Shown: piece by piece, positions 11,901-27,826 of the stretch
Numbering within the stretch: position 1 is the first letter of the stretch
How the letters are laid out: the number at the start of each line of letters is the position of its first letter
Assembly: GCA_027605045.1 (NCBI GenBank)
Contig: JAQFWX010000009.1
Coordinates: 186,001-250,000, forward strand
Length of the DNA stretch: 64,000 nucleotides
Direction of reading: 5' to 3'
From: Phallus indusiatus
Lineage: Eukaryota; Basidiomycota; Agaricomycetes; Phallales; Phallaceae
Translations under genes and position numbers: made by a program
Notes under the pieces: generated by a model
The model's database searches: none
What the model saw: the letters and a program-made list of their open reading frames with translations, nothing else
What the model was told of the DNA's origin: nothing

Positions 11901-14047
11901 GAACCGAACTGCGCCAGGTTTTCCTTGGATCTAGAGGGACTAGATCCACCAGCACTAGTGCGAGGGGTAGTTACGCCAGAAGCGACATTAACACCATTGA
12001 ACAGGTTAGAAGAGGAAGAAGAAAGATCTATAGACGATCTTTCAATAGGCGTCGTCAACATTGGAGGGGTAGAAGGAAATAATGTGGTAGAGAGCCGGCG
12101 TAGTAACCGAGTAGAGACCGCAGACGGAGGGGTAGATGGGAGAGAACTGCCATTTGAAGTAGTCCCTGATAATAATTTATTTGCACTCGTGGGTACACCT
12201 TCCGCAGACTTTACTGGAGTAGTTGACGGCTCAGGCAGGGAGCGTGAAGGTGCAGGTGACTTGTGGTTTGAAACCTCTTGAGCAGGGGCGGAAGGACGCA
12301 ACGAATGGAAAGGGTCCACAGGTTCCCGCTCCCCAGATAAAATCGGTCGATTGAGTGGCTGACGAAGTAATAACGGTGTGTCACGATTAACTTGAGATAA
12401 TGAATTACTAGATGTTTGGGTATTTGATCTGGTTCTTGTGCTGGTGGACGGTGATGGAGGAGTTGCAAAGGTTGCAGAAGATGCTTGAGGAGAGGAACTA
12501 TCCAGCGAAGTTGAAATAGAGTGAGGGTTTTGAGAGAGAGCTCCATCTATTAGTAAATGACCGTGTTCCGATGCATTTAGCGATAATGAATATCTGTGCG
12601 ATGCGGAGAACGTCTGCGAGGTCGGTCTACTAGACGGAATAGGTTTGATGGTTGAATGTGATTGATTTGAATGGCCACTGAGAGAATGCCTTCGCCTAAC
12701 TGAAGATTGAGAATCTGTATGCTTGGCATCTTTCATGTCAGAGGAATTTCGAGGAGGTTTGACATCTGGCGTTCGGGAGTCAGTCATAAGAGGTGAGAAA
12801 GGTCTGAATGATGGTAGAGATGGAAGGGAGACTTTGACAGGAGCAGGTCGATCTTGAGACCGAGCCGGTATTGGTGGAGGATCAGTAGCAGGAGGCAAAG
12901 GTCTCGGAGCTACAGATGAATCAACCCTCCGACGGGGCCACCATGTTAAACGCCTCGTCACTGATTTTTCCCGCTCTTTATGAGCCGTATCATGGACAGT
13001 CGACGCTACATCTGTTCGTCCTCTTTGAGGCTCGTTGTTCTGCGGCACGGTAACTGGCACGTCTTCTCTATCCGACGCGATTTCGCGCGACTTTCCTTTA
13101 GAAAAAAAAGAAAACGCCGACGAATTTGGTGCCATTGCAGAACCGAAACTTGGGCCATGTTCAGGCATGGAACGCGTCAAGGCAGAGCCTTTCGAGGGAT
13201 GACGGGAGAACACCAGAATATCACCAGGAGTTGGCGTTGGATCACGGTTAATAATCTCTTGATTGTCCACAGCATCTCCAAGTTTTGTGAAGCTCTTGAC
13301 TCTCCTCATTGTCCCATCTCCCGAGTGTGGTGTGACGGTGGAGGACGAATTGGCAGACATCTCATGACCGTGGGATGTACCAGGACGGGGGACAGCATTG
13401 GTTTTCTTGCGCTTTATAGTTGAAGCCATTGAAGGGGAAGGATTGGGGAAAACTATCGAGGGAATACTGAGGCTGAATCCAGCCTGAGCCAAGGCAGAAG
13501 TAGCAGTATTATTATGATTATTAATATGTTTCTGGGTATTAAAGTTGGCGTTCGGAAGGTTTGCTCCAGGAGGCGAAGATACAGTGGGACTTGCACTCTC
13601 ACTCTCAACAATATCCAACGTAAGTGATTGCCGAGGAGACTGTGTCAGCGAGCGCCGGGTTTTCGACGTCGTCGTCGCCGACCGTCTGGTCAAATCACGA
13701 ATTGTAGCATGAGTAGAGCGGTTCTGCAGAGTATCTGACGAATAGCCATTTAAGCTATCCGAGGAGATGCGGGGTGAGTCTTGGGGTAGCGTCGCCCCTT
13801 TGCGTCTCCAGGAGAACAGGTTTGATGCATGAGTGGTGAAATGCGACGCTGTCGATGTTTGCCGCTGCTCATCCTGCTGCCGCTGTTTCTCCTTGACCTG
13901 ATTCACAATCTCCCTAGCTGAGACTTGATGTGGGGGAGATTGCATACGGGAATGGGGAGACCTGGAAGCGGCTACCGACGCCCGGGGAGCATCATTAGAT
14001 CGACGAGGAGATTCATTGGGAAGCTGCAGTTCGAATAGACCCGCCAT
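8935..14047 (-). CDS. Arf guanine-nucleotide exchange factor, Sec7 plus PH domains (Syt1/Sec74 type)
   Basis: Seven exons: 11760-14047, 11512-11708, 11321-11457, 11072-11266, 10636-11018, 10358-10595 and 8935-10302, giving 1601 aa. The first ~730 residues are a low-complexity Ser/Pro/Thr-rich tail. The Sec7 domain follows (about 735-940). It has the motif-1 block GLPKETQQIDR, with the catalytic Glu kept, and the motif-2 block ILAFSLIILHTDVFN. The HTDVFN form is typical of yeast Syt1 and fission-yeast Sec74. A PH domain (about 1050-1180) ends in QFILQAPSEPVRNEWISSI. The rest is a Ser-rich and coiled-coil C-terminus. The role, by family, is loading GTP on Arf at Golgi or endosome membranes. The frame is open upstream to 14158 but lacks an ATG, so an upstream exon is possible. 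The intron at 10596-10635 is only 40 nt. Confidence 0.88.
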
Positions 14048-14374
14048 GCGGGTCGAGCGCGTACAACTGGAGAGATGGCCAGTGTGAGCCCGGGCTTGAC
14101 GTTCTTTGGCAGGCTTGAGATTATAATTTTTCTGGTTGGGTGAAGATAGAATAGACACTGGGACCTGTGAAATACCACCGTGTCATCGCTACACCCTTGT
14201 CACGCGCGTGACCGGCTGAGAGGGATGAAAGAATCCCTCCGAGTCCGAAATTTATGAAAGTCAGTGACTAGCTCATTTGTAATTATGAACATGGTTGTAT
14301 ACAACAGATACTTTTGATTAGATTAGAGGCGGAAACTAAACAGTATATGAATTTCCGAGTGACATCTCTTCCCA
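14048..14374. other. Spacer between the Arf GEF start and the Nop7 stop
   Basis: Both flanking genes are on the minus strand. CACGCGCGTGAC near 14201 is a short GC-rich palindrome about 150 bp upstream of the annotated GEF start and could be a promoter element. Nothing else was recognised. Confidence 0.45.
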
Positions 14375-16604
14375 TCATGATGATGTTTTGGTACTCTTTT
14401 TCTTCTTCTCTCTATTGAGAAGTTCTTTCCGTTTCTTCAATTCCTCACGCTGTGAAAGAAAAACGGTGTTAACATAATATAAAATCGAAATTTCACGATG
14501 AGAAAATAATGAACCGACCTCATGCGTCTTCTTCTGTTCGGTATACTTCATCTTCTCATACAACTTTCGTTTCTTGCCGCTCAACATCATCTTCCTCATA
14601 TCAGGCTCAGGTGCAGTTCTGAAACATAAACAGGAAAAAGAATAACAAATCAGCCACCAGAATCAGACAAAATCAAATAACGCGGGAGACTCCTTACCTA
14701 TTCAAACTCTTCTCCTTCTCCAATTTCTTGGTCTTCTTTTTAACAGCCTTCTCGAATGCGTCGTAATCTACACCAGCGGCCTCAGCCTTCAACTCGGCAG
14801 TACGGAGTGCGTCGACCTCGTCGGCCTCCTCCGGAATGTCGTCTTCCTCGATCAGCGCAACCTCCTCTTTCGCCGCCTCCTCTTCCTCGTCACCACTTAG
14901 CTCTTCAGCTTCACCCTCGTTCATGACCGCATCCGCGGGATCATAGGCTCCCTCCTCAACACCGAAAGGACTCAAATGTGGAGGAAGCGGTTTACCCTGT
15001 CCATACAATTCTTCAGGAAGAATCTTTCCTTGATTAACAGAATCCACAACCCATTGAGGCTGAACGTATTTCCTCCGAAGACGCAATCGTCGTTGTTCTT
15101 CTGTTTCTTCAATCTGCGGCTGAGATTGAGATTGTTCTTGACTCTGCTCTCCTTGTTGCTGAACAGGTCGATCGACAATGACATGTGTTATACTTTCGTC
15201 ATCTTCTTTGAAGGGACTACCACTGCCTTGTGAAACAGACCATCCAATCCGTCCACCAAACGACCGAACAATAAACTCCATTAACGGTCGTGGAGTTTCG
15301 CGGGATATGAAAAACGTATACGGCGCGAAAAGTTGCGTGTTAACTGACGGAGCCTGCTCCATCAACGTTTTAAGAGACGGCAACGCAGTAGGTGTTCCTT
15401 CGTCCGGCTGTGTTTTCGAAGGTTGGGGTACAAAATCGTCGTCTCCAGACACATCATTTTTCCTAGCCTCATTTGCTTCTACCGAGGCGACAGCCGACTC
15501 TGGAATATCCTCTCCAGCTGTAGCGGAAGCTTCGATACTCTTGATAGTTTTTCGGACATCCTTTCCTGAGATATTTTTGCCCGCTACTTTCACAGTGTCC
15601 TGGGCGGATGTCGGCATCGTGTTGTTAGTTCTTGATTGAAGGCTGAATGCTCCAACACCGGCGGCAGCTTCGACTTTCGACATGTCCATTGGTGGAGGGT
15701 AGACAAGTCCAATGTCGGTATATAATTTAAAGAATACAAAACCCAGTAATGTTTGATAGAACTCCAGGAAAGTCAGCATTACACGAATGTCAACATCCGA
15801 GGGGATCTAGAAATAAAATGATTTAAAAAGTAGCAATCATAATAAAGACGAGAAATACCTACACTCTGTGTGAACATATATGGAACTAGCCAGGTTATGG
15901 GCTGACCAAGCACCTCCGCTTGATAATAAATGCCTTTTATTGACAGAAAGACTTTCCGCAAGGTCTGAGAACGCATAATATATAATTGCCATTCGTATGA
16001 AAGCCGAGTGCAGTTTTCGATGAGTGATGAAGGGATACGAGAATTTGACGGTAAGTTCGCAAACAGAGTGACAAGACATAGTGCATCGTCTATATCACGG
16101 AGTGCATCTATAAAGGTAGGGTATCTGCCAAGAAAAGCAACCAAAATGGTTGAACAAGATTCAGATGCAAATAAATAACATACCGCTCCTTAACAATGTG
16201 GTCCAAAGTGTAGACAGGTTTATTGTCTTCCAGGCTTTTTGCGCTGCTCCATTCTCCTCTTCCTAAAGCTCTAGAAAGCTTTTTGGCAAAAGCCTTATGT
16301 TCTCTGAGTTTTCGAAGAACCGGTTCGTGTGCTAGGTAAGCAATATCCTTGGCGTAGTAAAACGAGGTCGGTGCGCTTGAGCCTTTGTTGGCTTTCTTGC
16401 GATGGCGGGGTTCGCGAGGAAATATGCCTGTGCGTTAAAGGGTCTTTACAATGTTTTTTATCATGAGAGAAAAATATTCATACCTTTTAGAATACATAAC
16501 CGTCTGAAATCAGCAAGAGAGCATTGCAGTTTTTTTACAGCCTGAGAACGGGTGACGTAGGCTCTAGCAGCACCCGCCTTTCCTTTTTGTTTTAATCGAC
16601 CCAT
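14375..16604 (-). CDS. NOP7: Pescadillo homolog, ribosome biogenesis factor Nop7/Pes1
   Basis: Six exons: 16484-16604, 16184-16427, 15863-16124, 14698-15806, 14519-14618 and 14375-14449, joining to 636 aa. The N-terminus [19 protein letters not shown] and the block [15 protein letters not shown] are diagnostic for pescadillo. They are followed by the conserved N-terminal domain ([33 protein letters not shown]). A BRCT domain spans about residues 365-465 ([17 protein letters not shown] to QPQWVVDSV). Then come an acidic stretch and a lysine-rich coiled coil with a basic tail. The protein acts in the nucleolus as part of the PeBoW (Nop7-Erb1-Ytm1) complex for 27S pre-rRNA processing and 60S assembly. 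It shares a 165-bp divergent promoter with Sm D2. Confidence 0.95.
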
Positions 16605-16769
16605 AAAAGGAAGAAATCCTTGAGTTGAGTTTAGAATTCGAGGACTGCGACTCGTTCAGACTAGTCGGAGCACTTGAAGAGAATTGACCGACTCAAAGCA
16701 CCAAAATTTAGAAGTCCGACTGCCATCGACGTCCCAACGCTTTCCTGAAACTTTCGCCAAAAAACAGTC
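16605..16769. promoter_or_regulatory. Short bidirectional promoter, NOP7 / SMD2
   Basis: Only 165 bp separate the start codons of NOP7 (minus) and SMD2 (plus), so both promoters must lie here. There is no clear TATA box. Repeated GTCGGA/TCCGAC and GACTCG-like motifs occur on both strands (for example around 16660-16730). Coupling a ribosome-biogenesis and a splicing gene is plausible, but co-regulation is inferred from position only. Confidence 0.6.
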
Positions 16770-17385
16770 ATGAGGTATGCATTTCAAAACCTAATTTCAC
16801 GATGCTAAATCACTTCATGTAATTGCACAACAGTCAGTACGTTCATGTTCCAAAATCCGAACTCGATGAGGCACAGCTACGACAATTAGAAGAACACGAA
16901 ATCAGCCAAGGGCCGCTATCGGTTTTACAGCAATCTGTCCGAAATCATACACAGGTACTTATCTCCCTCCGCAATAATAAAAAATTGCTGGCCCGTGTCA
17001 AAGCATTCGATAGACATAGTAATATGGTGCGTTTGCTCAGTCTGGATCTATTGTTTTTGTGTCTTATTGTGCTGCAAAGGTACTGGAAAACGTGAAAGAG
17101 GTTATCATCCTCCTGCACTATTGATATGAAGTTGTACTCATGTGTTTTGTTTCAGATGTGGACAGAGGTGCCAAAAGGCAAGAACAAAAAGCCAGTCAAT
17201 AAAGACCGCTTCATCAGCAAAATGTTTTTACGGTGAATGCTATTGCGCGTTTTCTCTCTTTCATAACACGCATTAATATTACGATTTTATAACTAGGGGT
17301 GATTCAGTTATTTTAAGTACGTTTATTATTGTTCGTCGTATCTGCTTAAGCTGATACCTTTGTAGTATTACGAAACACCGCCTAA
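16770..17385 (+). CDS. SMD2: Small nuclear ribonucleoprotein Sm D2
   Basis: Six exons: 16770-16774, 16834-17026, 17080-17100, 17156-17232, 17297-17316 and 17366-17385, giving 111 aa. The start exon is only ATGAG, and three further exons are 20-21 nt. The product carries the Sm D2 blocks [66 protein letters not shown] and a final LRN. That covers Sm motif 1 and Sm motif 2 at full family length. Sm D2 is part of the heptameric ring on U1, U2, U4 and U5 snRNAs. The short exons cannot be seen as open frames, but the joined protein matches the family end to end, so the model is well supported. Confidence 0.95.
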
Positions 17386-18131
17386 ATAACCAGCTGTACT
17401 ACGGATGATTCCAAAAAGCCTCTCTGGATAACGTTCTGCTACTCTCATCAGACCTGGCATGTCAGTCTGGCTCTGCTCACTTTGATGTTCAGGGATCGGG
17501 TTCTGTGTTTATTAAGTACGTCGTGTTGTAATTAGTACGAATACACTGTTTTTTTTCTTTGTTTCTATTTCAATATGTTGTAGTTGAGATAAGCGAATGC
17601 CGAAGGAACACCCAACGCACACCACCCCTAAGCTTGGAGTGCCATTAGGCGCACATTACCCGAGGTGCAAACGTCTCCAAGTTGACCACGGACTGCTCCG
17701 GTGATTAGTGCCTTGCAAAAGCCAAATACGAACGATTCCGACCCTTGCGAAAAATAGGGAACACGTCAGAGAACTCCGCTGCGCTGGCCGTTTTGAGCCA
17801 CGAAACCATCCCGATTCTCATCAAACACAAAAAGATCAGTCGACTGATGGGCCGGGGCAGTGTTAAAGCAAGGTACACAGACTTTTCTTAGCAGAAGGTG
17901 TTTTCCTCTGAAGTACGCCTAGCACAACGAAACTGGTACAAGTTGTTTAGAATCAGTTACGTTGCCAAAACAACTGCCAGGTAATGTGATGATTATGTCA
18001 TATCAATAGTAGCTCGGCAACTGTCGGTTCGTGCCAGGAACACCGTTGGCCTGAATAAACGCGCTAAATCTAATTTACCCTCTTGTTTCTCACTAGCACT
18101 CGTCACTGAAACGCTCCTCGGATTCCCAACA
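17386..18131. other. Intergenic region, promoter side of the amidase gene
   Basis: 746 bp with no recognisable coding frame, RNA gene or repeat. It contains the SMD2 terminator and the amidase promoter. I looked for box C/D and tRNA A/B-box signatures and found none convincing. Confidence 0.4.
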
Positions 18132-20023
18132 ATGCCTCCAACACCCCAAACGCTCTTTCTCAGGTATCCCAAACCGGTAGAAACTAAAGGCCGAGAGACA
18201 GAGTACAAAGACGACAGCAAATACGCGCCTGCTTTGACGGGTTTTCAGCTGCATATTGCTAGTCATATGTGAGTTTTTCTTCCTTTTCCCGAACATGGTT
18301 CATCAACTTCTATCATAATAGCGTATCAGCCTTCAAAACTGTCCAAACCATTCTCTGGAATAACGCTGAACTGGGAGTTGCAACAACTTTGGAAAAAAAG
18401 GGCGTTCTGAAGAGTATCGCGCCATGCTTTGACCCAACCGTCGTTCCTCTTTCTCCCCCGGTCAACGAGTCATCGAAAGCGCCGTCAGCTTATGACCCAT
18501 TTTCCACATTCACAACACAGCATGATTCTGAATCTGTCGCCCCGTTATTCTATTCCACGTCCGACTACGTCGCTGCCTATAAATCTGGAAAAACGACGCC
18601 TACGAAAGTGGTTGAAAAGATTCTCGAGATTCTCTCGACCGATCCTCTCAAGACACACTACTTCAACTCCCTTGTATCACGTGAAACCATCCTTGCAGAA
18701 GCTGCAGCTTCAACCGAACGGTATAAAGCGGGCAATTCTTTGCCACTAGATGGCGTGCCTCTCGCTGTCAAAGATGAAATAGACGTCAAAGGACTACCCA
18801 CAACGAACGGTCTTTCCAGTGAACAAGCAGCACGACGCACAAAAGCCAAAGGGTCACCTGCAATATTTACTTCGTTTTGCGTCCAAAGACTGCTGGATGC
18901 CGGTATGATTTTCCTAGGGAAAACCAACATGCCAGAATTAGGACTTGACCCGTCCGGTGATAACCCTCATTGGGGTACACCTTCCAATCCTTATAATACA
19001 GACTACTACACTGGTGGCTCTTCTTCTGGCTCAGCTGCGTGTGTTTCAGCCGGTCTTGTCCCATTCGCTGTCGGCTCAGATGGGGGTGGGAGCATTCGTA
19101 TTCCTTCTGCTGCTACCGGTATTTGGGGAATCAAACCCTCCCATGGTCGAGTCAGCACACACCCGTCATTCTGTGCTGCCCCATCAGTAGTAGTAGTTGG
19201 GCCTCTAGCCGCCACCATCAATGATTTAGAGCTCGGGTATCGTATTATGGCTACCCCGGAAGAAGGGAACGAATTCGATAGTTCGCCGTCAGCATTGTTT
19301 TCCCCACCGGGACGCATCCCAGTTCCTTCTCAGAGAGTTCTGGGAATCTGCATCCCATGGCTTGATCCTTGCGATTCACAGATTCGCTCCGTTTTCGAGT
19401 CTTCAGTCAGGCTACTCCAAAAAAAGGGCTATCAAGTCGTCAACATCACACTTCCTTATCTCAGTGCCAATCAAGCAGCACATCGACAAATCATCCTAGC
19501 AGAACTCGCATCCATAATCTGCTCCGCGGGAGCTGATACAGCAGGTCTCACACCGTACACAAAAATACTCGCCTCCGTATCTTCCCGAACGAGCTCATAC
19601 GATTCCATCAGTGCAAATCGTCTGCGAACACAAATGATGGAACATCTTTCCCACCTTTACACTACTCATCCAGGTCTTATTATTCTCACACCGACCACTC
19701 CTGGTGCTGGACTGAGAATTCCTTCTGGTGCAGGTATTAAAGGTTCAGCCGGTTTGTGCGATTCGGGTGGCGCGTCTAGCACGATGACATATGTTTACCT
19801 GGCTAATTGGACGGGATGTCCTGCTATCAGCATGCCCTGTGGGTATGTGGAAGTTGGCAGTACTGATGGTGGTAAAGAAATCAAGAAAATGCCTATAGGA
19901 CTTATGGGCATGGGTGAATGGGGTTCTGAGGATCTTTTACTGCGGCTTGGGCATGACTGGGACGAAATTTGGGGGTCGCAGAGGCAAAGAGGAAAGGGAT
20001 GGGTAGATGTTCTTGGTTCTTAA
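18132..20023 (+). CDS. Amidase-signature family hydrolase
   Basis: Two exons, 18132-18268 and 18322-20023, giving 612 aa. The frame of exon 2 is open further upstream, but the phase-2 junction restores a sensible N-terminus from MPPTPQTLFLRYPKP. The Ser-cisSer-Lys triad of the amidase signature is complete: Lys196 in GVPLAVKDEID, Ser279 in GGSSSGSAA and the nucleophile Ser303 in GSDGGGSIRIPS. The 24-residue gap between the two serines matches fatty-acid amide hydrolase. Family members hydrolyse amides such as fatty-acid amides, acetamide or aryl amides, and the substrate here is unknown. There is no signal peptide, so it is probably intracellular. Its length and lack of partner genes argue against a mitochondrial GatA. 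Confidence 0.88.
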
Positions 20024-20986
20024 TTATTACATTGAGGTTTGTTATTTTTTATAGTAGCCGGTTAATTCTTATTGGTTTGAAAGTCTCCTTTCAATATGTG
20101 GGATTGTGAAACAAACATCCTATTCAAGTTGTAGCAGAGTGAGCTATTGTTGTCTGCTCTATGGTGAGAGATTAATGTTAACATTGGTTGTTGGAAGACT
20201 CGCATGAGGACAATCCGGACTCCGTGCGTCCGGGATGAGCCTGTCAATGACTGAAACGCCTTGACTGATTAAAGACATAGAACAACTTGGAATTTTTTTA
20301 AAAAAACACAACTCCCAAACAACGAGCGGTGACGGCGCGTCGGGCACTTGATATCCATTTTACCCTATACAACATGGCTGTGAAATTAATTCAATGATAT
20401 GATCTGGACACAGATGAAATGAATGCGTGCAAATATTCAAATTTGAGTGATCGTAGTCGAGACTTTCTAATGAAACACGGTAGGAATGGCCGCGCAGTCA
20501 CTGACTGCCAGTGGGGTAACCTGGAGAGGTGCATTGGGTTTGAGCGTAGGCTTTTGAATAGGCCATTTGATCCGTCAATCAAGTATCGTTGGTCCATCCA
20601 AATGGGGTATGAGGCATTCATAAAGATATGTCATGGGTACGATTACGATGAGTAACAGTGCCAGTCTCTTGGTTTGGCTGCTTGAACTTGACCGCAAAAG
20701 CTTTAAATTCTGTCGGGTATACGACGATTGGTCAAACTCTAATGCATGTGATGTTCACCACCCTCCTGAATCTGTCAGCTGAGCAAAACTAACGGAAGTA
20801 CCACCAAATCCGCTTTGCATATTATAAATTGAAGGTCGGTATGATGCAATGCTCGCTAATTTAACAATCAAAAAAAGTCAATTGTTTATAAGTAATTCAA
20901 ACGGCCTAGTATTTAAATATATTAGCATAATATCAAATAAACATTGATGCTCTATTTAATTTAAAAGAAACCAATATTTAATTAAT
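20024..20986. other. Convergent intergenic region between amidase and DyP peroxidase
   Basis: 963 bp between two 3' ends. A 78-codon plus-strand frame at 20419-20655 was considered but has no family match, intron or promoter signal. The part next to the peroxidase stop (20860-20980) is very AT-rich. No supported feature. Confidence 0.4.
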
Positions 20987-22894
20987 TTAGGCTGCGATCG
21001 TGTTGATAATCGCGGATAAAGATGGACTGAAGAAGTATTCTCCTCCGCGAGAAATAATGAAGTCAAATGGTAAGGTAATGTTGCGCGTTTGGTTGGCGGG
21101 GTCGAGACCTTGAGTGAATCGGGCTTGTCCCTCATTGGCTCCGATAATAGCATCGAATCCGGGCTCTGGGAAGTTAGTGTGGGGCAAGAAGCTATATGCG
21201 TAGTATGGTTCAATGCCAAGCTCTTAAGACCAAAAAGATAAAAAGACACATACCCAGGGTTGTTGGCCCATGTGTGTTGTAAGAATTGGAATCCGTTGGC
21301 AATGTTAGATTGGTAGGCAACTGTAAGGAATATGCAATGAGCGAATGAACTGTTACAAGCCAGTAAATTCTCAATTACCGAAAGCCAAACCACGTGGGAT
21401 AGTAGTCGTGTTCGAAGCGGCTTCCGCAGGAGTAACTGAAAAACATTATCACTAAATAATATAATCAATTAATTCGAGTTGCACTGCTCACCTTCAGGTC
21501 CATAAGGAGTACCACCACGAATGATTCGGTGAGCGTCGTCAACAGTCTCAGGAAGGTCGGAACGGGGGTTCGTTTTTCTGATGTGAGCAGCGAAGGGGCA
21601 GAGCGAGTTGTCACCTGCAAGGGTGAAGTTGAAGTCATTGATGAGGTTGGGGTTTGAAGAAATGGTCAAATTATCCTGCAGAGGGGAAAGTTCTACGGGA
21701 GTACCCTAAATGATGCAATTTGATTAAATGCACAAAAAAATATATTGTTGATAAATAAAACTTACACTCTTCCATCGACCCATCATTCGGGCTCCGAGAA
21801 GTTCAGCACCTTCTTCAGTTGTATTGATTCCAGTGACGAAGACAGCGTTATCGAGAAGGAAGGCGTCGAATTCAGGAACAAGTTGTTCAAGCTGACGGAA
21901 GGCCAAGAATGAACCATCTAAAGCCCATGCAGGGCGATCGGTGGTTGGGTCCCCGTCCTCACCAGCAAGAATGATACCAGCTGGCACAACGACTTGTCCA
22001 TTGACAGGGTTAGTCGTGAAACCTTCAACACCAGGTTGACTAATTCCGTCCAAGAAACCGAAGTCTGCGTTTTACACTCAGACTCAAAATTTATTTTTAC
22101 TTTCCTTAAAAGAACACTTACGCTCATGTCCTTCCTCATCACCGGGACGAACTTGAGCTTGAAGACTGTAAAGCTCTACAATGGAATCTCCCAAAGCTGT
22201 GGTAACTTGAGCCAATGTTGAGTTGATAGTAGCAATATCATCAGCGGTGATAATGAGAACACCGTGTAAGCTCGCGGTGTTTACGAAAACAGGTTCCCAG
22301 TTATTTTGAATGGGTTGAGGATCACCAAGAGTGGCTGCGTTGCTGGCTTGGCCTTGAGCGAATGGATCTGTGGGGTCCGTGAAGTTAGTAATTCCCAAAG
22401 TGCCGAAACCGGCGTTCGAAAAAGCAATATTGACCGCGGATGCGGGATTTTCGAGAATTTGAAGGGTACTCGTGATGAGGGGGTAAACACCCGAGGCGAG
22501 TCTCGTTTTGAAATCCGAGGGAGAGCTAATTCCAAAGAAGTAGAATAGCTCAAATTGTTTTGTCATTCCCACGCTGAATCATACGTGAATTATAGATTTC
22601 ATGAGAATGTTGCATAGACATGCGGTCACTCACAGAATATCGCCTTGAATATTGCTTAAATTCAAGGAAGGAGAGCCACCGCTGACCAAAGGTGTGGGGC
22701 GTAACTCGTTGGGCCTGGGCAGCGGGGCGAACCCGGGAGGACCTATTGATGACATCTCAGCACAAAGACCTTGCGGAGTGAGACAGCATGCACTCACTGA
22801 AGAGAAGTCCAGACGAACGCTTCTGGTTCGTCGCTGCAGCGGAGGAAATACCGCTGAGGGCGGAGAATACGCTTAAGAGTGTTAAGAACTGCAT
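20987..22894 (-). CDS. dyp: Secreted dye-decolorizing peroxidase (DyP-type heme peroxidase)
   Basis: Eight exons: 22852-22894, 22634-22796, 22122-22573, 21766-22064, 21492-21705, 21379-21435, 21254-21320 and 20987-21191, giving 499 aa. The N-terminus MQFLTLLSVFSALS is a signal peptide, so export is expected. Catalytic features are all present: the GFLDG motif with distal Asp225, the proximal heme ligand His360 in CPFAAHIRKTNPR, and distal Arg382 in RIIRGGTPYGPE. LNLSNIQGDILVG near residue 70 is the usual DyP start block. These enzymes use H2O2 to oxidise dyes, phenolics and lignin-derived compounds. The first intron (22797-22851, 55 nt, GTATTT to CAG) was chosen because it gives typical size and frame; an alternative 83-nt version also keeps frame. 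Confidence 0.92.
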
Positions 22895-22951
22895 GTCGAA
22901 GTAACTCGAGTGCTTGGGCTCTGGCTTTCGAAAAAGACCAATTTCCGCGTC

Positions 22952-22959
22952 CTTTTATA
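22952..22959 (-). promoter_or_regulatory. TATA box of the DyP peroxidase gene
   Basis: On the coding (minus) strand the sequence reads GTATAAAAGGA about 60 bp upstream of the start codon. This is a consensus TATA box, as often seen in inducible fungal genes for secreted proteins. Confidence 0.7.
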
Positions 22960-27640
<4,681 letters not shown>

Positions 27641-27826
27641 TGTGTTATGATTGTTTATATGTAGTGTATACATTGTTGCAGTAGTTTAAGAATAATAAGA
27701 TAGTTGCGTAGAATGGTTTTGCATGAACTGCGGAAGAAGTCATATGATGGTGTAAGACGTCAAGATGGTTTCTATCAAGGACAGCAAGTCTAGGCTTGGT
27801 CGACAGGTGGGCGAAGATCTATAAAT

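Noticed and set aside
14048..14158. N-terminal extension of the Arf GEF
   Set aside because: The frame is open upstream, but the extension begins with GTG, not ATG. The first in-frame ATG is at 14047. An upstream exon remains possible but unseen.
20419..20655. 78-codon plus-strand frame downstream of the amidase
   Set aside because: Mirrored by an equally long minus-strand frame, lacks family motifs and lies between two convergent 3' ends.
22797..22851. Alternative longer first intron in the DyP gene
   Set aside because: An 83-nt version ending at 22769 also keeps frame, but the 55-nt intron has the better acceptor and typical size.
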